Assembly: GCA_016716305.1 (NCBI GenBank)
Contig: JADJWP010000002.1
Location: 1,548,501-1,612,500, forward strand
Length of the DNA: 64,000 bases
Origin: Chloracidobacterium sp.
GTDB taxonomy: Bacteria; Acidobacteriota; Blastocatellia; Pyrinomonadales; Pyrinomonadaceae
Direction of reading: 5' to 3'
Part shown: positions 60,661-64,000 of the stretch, piece after piece
How positions within the stretch are numbered: the stretch's first letter is position 1
Layout: every line of letters starts with the position of its first letter
Notes under the pieces: generated by a model
The model's database searches: none
What the model saw: only the letters and a program-made list of their open reading frames with translations
Told to the model about the DNA's origin: nothing
Made by a program: the position numbers and the translations under genes

Positions 60661-62019
60661 CTACAGGTATGCGGCCTCCGTTGTCTCGCTGATGCCTGCG
60701 CCGAGCTCGTCGGCACCGTGTTCGATCCGGCGAAGCATCAGGAAGATATATAGCAGCGAAAGCACCGTGTACATCCCGAAAAAACCGAGCAGCGTGAACA
60801 TCACGTTGCCGCTGGAGACCATGTGGGACGCGCCTTCCTCGGTCCTGAAAAGGCCATAAACCAGCCACGGCTGGCGGCCTAGTTCGGCGACCATCCAGCC
60901 GACGGTGTTCGCGATGAATGGGAACGGGAAAAGAAGCATCAAGATCCAGAGCAGCCAGTTGGAATCGTAAAGCCATCCGCGCCAAAGCCAAAGAACGGCG
61001 ATGCCCATAATGGCTATAAAGATCGTCCCGAGGCCGACCATGATGTGAAAACTGTAATAAAGCAGCGGGATGTTGTCGGGGTGCTGATCCTCGGGAAACT
61101 CGTTCAGCCCGCGAACCTTCGCATCCCAACGCTGATAGGTGATGAAGCTGAGCATGTTCGGGATATGGATGGCGTTATCGAGCCGCTTCTTTTCCATATC
61201 CGGCTGCCCGATCAGGACAAGCGGCGCGCCGTTCGTCGTATCGAATAGGCCCTCCATCGCCGCGAGCGTGACGGGCTGATGTTCGGCGACCATCCGTCCC
61301 TGCAGATCGCCCGAAGGGAACAGCATCCAGATGCTTGAAACACATCCGGCGATGACGCCCGCTTTGACGAACATCTTGCCGTATTCGACCTGACGTTTTG
61401 AAAGCACGTAAAAGGCACCAAGCGCCGCGACGGCGAACGAGCCCGTGACGACGGCTCCGCCCATATTGTGCATGTATTGGTAAACCGCGCATTCGTTGAA
61501 AACAAGCGCCCAGAAGCTGGTCAGTTGGACGCTTCCATCGGCAGCGACCTCATACCCGACCGGATGCTGCATCCAGGCGTTGGTCGCGATGATGAACCAG
61601 CCCGAGAGCCACGTCCCGACGAAAAGCAGGAATGCCGAAAGCCAGTGGAGCGTTTGGCCGAGCCGTTTCTCGCCAAACAGAAATAGGCCGATGAACGATG
61701 ATTCGAGAAAGAATGCGAACGTCCCTTCCATCGCCAATGTCTGGCCTATGACGCCGCCTGCATACTTCGAAAAGACGGCCCAGTTCGTGCCGAACTGAAA
61801 CTCCATCGGGATGCCGGTCACGACGCCGAAAAGAAACGTGATGCCAAAGATCTTGCCCCAGAACCGTGCGGCTTCGTTCCAGCGTTCGTCCTTTTTCCAG
61901 ATCGCAAGCGATTTGAAAATGACGATCAGCGGAGCAAGGCCCATCGTAAGCTGAGGAAAGAGATAATGGTAAGTTATCGTGAACGCAAATTGGATGCGGT
62001 CAAGAGTAAGGGCTTCCAC
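60661..62019 (-). CDS. cydA: Cytochrome bd oxidase subunit I
   Basis: 452 aa, the short Q-loop type (E. coli is 522). Heme ligand H18 is visible (TITYHYLFPQ); the motif GRQPW (ELGRQPWLVYG) is present near the heme-b site. The start is GTG with GGAGG 7 bases before. It oxidises quinol and reduces oxygen under low oxygen, without proton pumping. Confidence 0.97.
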   Translation of the reverse strand: MEALTLDRIQFAFTITYHYLFPQLTMGLAPLIVIFKSLAIWKKDERWNEAARFWGKIFGITFLFGVVTGIPMEFQFGTNWAVFSKYAGGVIGQTLAMEGTFAFFLESSFIGLFLFGEKRLGQTLHWLSAFLLFVGTWLSGWFIIATNAWMQHPVGYEVAADGSVQLTSFWALVFNECAVYQYMHNMGGAVVTGSFAVAALGAFYVLSKRQVEYGKMFVKAGVIAGCVSSIWMLFPSGDLQGRMVAEHQPVTLAAMEGLFDTTNGAPLVLIGQPDMEKKRLDNAIHIPNMLSFITYQRWDAKVRGLNEFPEDQHPDNIPLLYYSFHIMVGLGTIFIAIMGIAVLWLWRGWLYDSNWLLWILMLLFPFPFIANTVGWMVAELGRQPWLVYGLFRTEEGASHMVSSGNVMFTLLGFFGMYTVLSLLYIFLMLRRIEHGADELGAGISETTEAAYL

Positions 62020-62221
62020 AGCAGATCCTCCGTTTGAGTGTCGTAGATCAGTCGTTTACCACCGCTGCAGGTTTCGGTTGGGTCTGTTACAAGCGTATCT
62101 TCTAACGTTTTCTTTTTTGATGCAAGGTTTGGGAAAAAACAGATGTGCCGTTCGTCATATTAACGATACTAATTTTTGAGCGGATGCGAATTGAGTGCCG
62201 TCAGATGAGGGCTGAAACGGG

Positions 62222-63088
62222 TTAACGTTTCTTTGCGGGCGGCTTTTTGGCGTTGACGACATCGCCCATGTTCTCGACCGGCGGTGCCGTCGGATCGGTC
62301 GTCAGATAGGTCAACCGTTTGCCCTGGCGAAGGAAGTTCTTGCCGTTCCATTTATAGAACGAGCGGGTAAAATGCGTCGGGCAGCAAAGCTGTTCCTCGT
62401 CGCCGGTTATCTTTCCGGTCTCGATCGAGCCGAGCATGAAGCGGTCTTGCCCGAAGAGCTCGATCGCGAGTGCACCGTCCTCGACCCTGATATCTTTAAG
62501 GCCGCCATCGGCACGGTCGCCGGTACGGAAATGCCAGATCAACTCGGGCTTTTCATCTTTCCATTCGAAGATATATGCGAGCTGGGGTATCGCATTTCCG
62601 GCCGTTTCGATCTTGAGAATCACGACCGCGTCGTCCTGGCCGTCGCCGGTAGCATCGAAAAACCGGGTAGAGACGTATGAGAGGCCGATCCGCCGCTGTG
62701 ATCTTGCCTCGGCTTTTTCGGTATCCGACATATCGTCCGATACGGTTCCCGCGATCGGCTCGAGCCGGCCGTTCTCGAGTCTGATCTCGTCGGTCCCGTC
62801 GGGATTATGCCACCCGCGCGGCAATGGATAGGTGTGATTGCGAAAATCGAATGACCCGATGGGCGACGATGTCGCCGCAAAGCGGCCGTCCTTGATCTCA
62901 GCCTGAAGATCGGGGAATTCCGGTTCGGCCGGCGGCGGCACAAAACTCTTCGGCGGTTCGGCTTCCGTCGTGTTGGCGTCAACCGACGCTATCGCGTTTC
63001 CGCTATCCGCCGACCCGCCGCACGATGCGGCAAACAAAAGAACGGCAATAGCAAAAATGACGGCTATTTCTTTCGAGTTGGGTCTCAT
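62222..63088 (-). CDS. Lipoprotein of unknown function
   Basis: 288 aa. Signal peptide with a lipobox-like end (LLFAASC) then GGSADSGNAIASVDANTTEAEPP, a flexible linker, and a mostly beta domain (DIRVEDGALAIELFGQDRFMLGSIETGKIT). I recognise no family. The last residues are basic (KKPPAKKR). Confidence 0.7.
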   Translation of the reverse strand: MRPNSKEIAVIFAIAVLLFAASCGGSADSGNAIASVDANTTEAEPPKSFVPPPAEPEFPDLQAEIKDGRFAATSSPIGSFDFRNHTYPLPRGWHNPDGTDEIRLENGRLEPIAGTVSDDMSDTEKAEARSQRRIGLSYVSTRFFDATGDGQDDAVVILKIETAGNAIPQLAYIFEWKDEKPELIWHFRTGDRADGGLKDIRVEDGALAIELFGQDRFMLGSIETGKITGDEEQLCCPTHFTRSFYKWNGKNFLRQGKRLTYLTTDPTAPPVENMGDVVNAKKPPAKKR

Positions 63089-63118
63089 GTTTTCCAGCGG
63101 GGAGCGATGAATACGATC

Positions 63119-64000
63119 TTAGGTGCCAAAGCTGGCACCGACTGCTTCGGCCCGCCGCCTATGCTCGGCCGCCGCGTCCTGATCGCCCAGCCGATCGAAC
63201 TTGTCAGCGGCCGTTGCATAAAAACGGCGAAGGGCCTTTCTCACGAAATCCCGATACTCAACAAGCGGGAACGCCGATCCCTGGTCGGCCTCATAAAGGC
63301 CCTGCAGTTCCATGTCTCCGACCTCTTTTGCGACCACCGCCGCCCGCCCGGCATCGGCCGCAGCCGACAATATCTCGGTCAGAACGTTAAGAAGCGTTCT
63401 CACAATGACGTGGTCACGGCGGCCGAACTGATAGAGCTGGTCAAAGGCGTCGTCGATATACTGTTCAAATGACGGCTCTTTCACAAAGATGCCGTGGCCT
63501 TCCAGCGTTGCTGACTTCCTCGATCGCAGGTCACGTCCCGCAAGCTCCTTGATTATCACGCCAAGGTAATGGATGCAATTGACACATGTCGTTGGGTCGT
63601 TCACCGCGGGCGAGATGGCTTTGACGCCAATGTCAACAAGCTGCCTAACGCCGTACTCGATATCCTGATCGATGCTCCGGAATTTATGAAGAGCAAAACA
63701 CCCCTTTATCTCGCTTTTGATCGCGGCTGGAAGCGGCGTCTCGGGCTCGATCACCGCGAGCGGTGAACCGACCTCGACAAAGCTGCCAAGATAGTTTGAG
63801 ACGCACAAGACCGCTTCGGGATGATCGCGCCTTACATTGGAAAACACCGCCAATAGGCGATCTGTGTCTATCGCCGCGAGAAAACCGCTCGTTTCTGAGC
63901 AGACCGTCGACGGCGGCGGGGCCGTAACCTCCTCGATCCGTGGAAGGTCACGTTCGATCTCTTCGAGCGTGCGGTTCGCGATGTTATGGGTGATGCTGGC
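63119..64000 (-). CDS. DUF2254-family membrane protein (partial, 5' end outside window)
   Basis: The frame is open to the window edge (294 codons seen). The visible part is the soluble C-terminal region: SETSGFLAAIDTDRLLAVFSNV, then KAISPAVNDPTTCVNCIHYLG, the DUF2254 signature. The N-terminal membrane helices should lie beyond 64000. It extends 49 codons past the TTG at 63853, so that is not a real start. The function of the family is unknown. The 130-base gap after it precedes the lipoprotein. Confidence 0.8.
   Translation of the reverse strand, partial: ASITHNIANRTLEEIERDLPRIEEVTAPPPSTVCSETSGFLAAIDTDRLLAVFSNVRRDHPEAVLCVSNYLGSFVEVGSPLAVIEPETPLPAAIKSEIKGCFALHKFRSIDQDIEYGVRQLVDIGVKAISPAVNDPTTCVNCIHYLGVIIKELAGRDLRSRKSATLEGHGIFVKEPSFEQYIDDAFDQLYQFGRRDHVIVRTLLNVLTEILSAAADAGRAAVVAKEVGDMELQGLYEADQGSAFPLVEYRDFVRKALRRFYATAADKFDRLGDQDAAAEHRRRAEAVGASFGT

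Noticed and set aside
62020..62221. Promoter for cydAB
   Set aside because: Only weak matches (for example TTGCAT with a 15-base spacer to TAGAAG) were found; nothing convincing enough to list.

Overview
The window looks like chromosomal DNA from a GC-rich Gram-negative bacterium, most likely an Acidobacteriota of the Blastocatellia/Pyrinomonadaceae type. This is inference. It rests on an Oar-like TonB-dependent receptor with a carboxypeptidase-regulatory N-terminus, several proteins with that same domain, small zinc-finger 'MKFCPTC'-type membrane proteins, cytochrome bd, and a PaoABC-like periplasmic aldehyde oxidoreductase. No rRNA, phage, insertion sequence or CRISPR array is visible, and gene order is that of a stable core chromosome.

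Layout. 0.1-5.6 kb: a Nudix hydrolase, an orotate phosphoribosyltransferase-like gene, recR/ybaB, a SIMPL protein, a TPR protein, and a His-rich outer-membrane protein beside a Cys-rich lipoprotein. 5.7-19.7 kb: a UvrD-type helicase, a membrane protein, an HExxH protein, an ankyrin fusion protein, a zinc-finger/TPT-repeat membrane protein, a subtilase, a patatin-like lipase, an RRM RNA-binding protein, a DUF58 protein, a B12/radical-SAM protein and a META/DUF4377-like protein. 19.8-28.2 kb: a CHAT/caspase-like domain fused to a methyltransferase with a racemase-like gene behind it, a divergent SpoIIM/ABC-exporter pair, a sigma/anti-sigma-like pair and ribA. 28.6-36.3 kb: the large Oar-like receptor behind a sigma-54-type promoter, a TPR protein, an HD hydrolase, a TonB C-terminal protein and PlsC.

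36.4-51.3 kb, minus strand: the classic translation/transcription block tRNA-Tyr, tRNA-Gly, tRNA-Thr, tuf, rpmG (only 50 codons), tRNA-Trp, secE, nusG, rplK, rplA, rplJ, rplL, rpoB, rpoC. RpoB carries an unusual Cys-rich insertion, L10 has a 96-residue acidic Ala/Pro tail, and several spacers hold different hairpin repeats. 51.4-64.0 kb, minus strand: PaoC-PaoB-PaoA, XerD, a regulated membrane-protein operon with its own winged-helix regulator, cydAB, a lipoprotein and the 3' part of a DUF2254-like gene running off the end.

The most noteworthy signals are the RpoB zinc-ribbon-like insertion; the CHAT-like/methyltransferase fusion; two divergent promoters built into one perfect inverted repeat at 23.9 kb; a near-consensus promoter with an adjoining operator at 59.5 kb; the sigma-54 and ECF-type promoters; and a recurring pattern of start codons within about 12 bases of a -10 box, which suggests leaderless mRNAs. 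All functional statements are read from sequence motifs; no database search was run.
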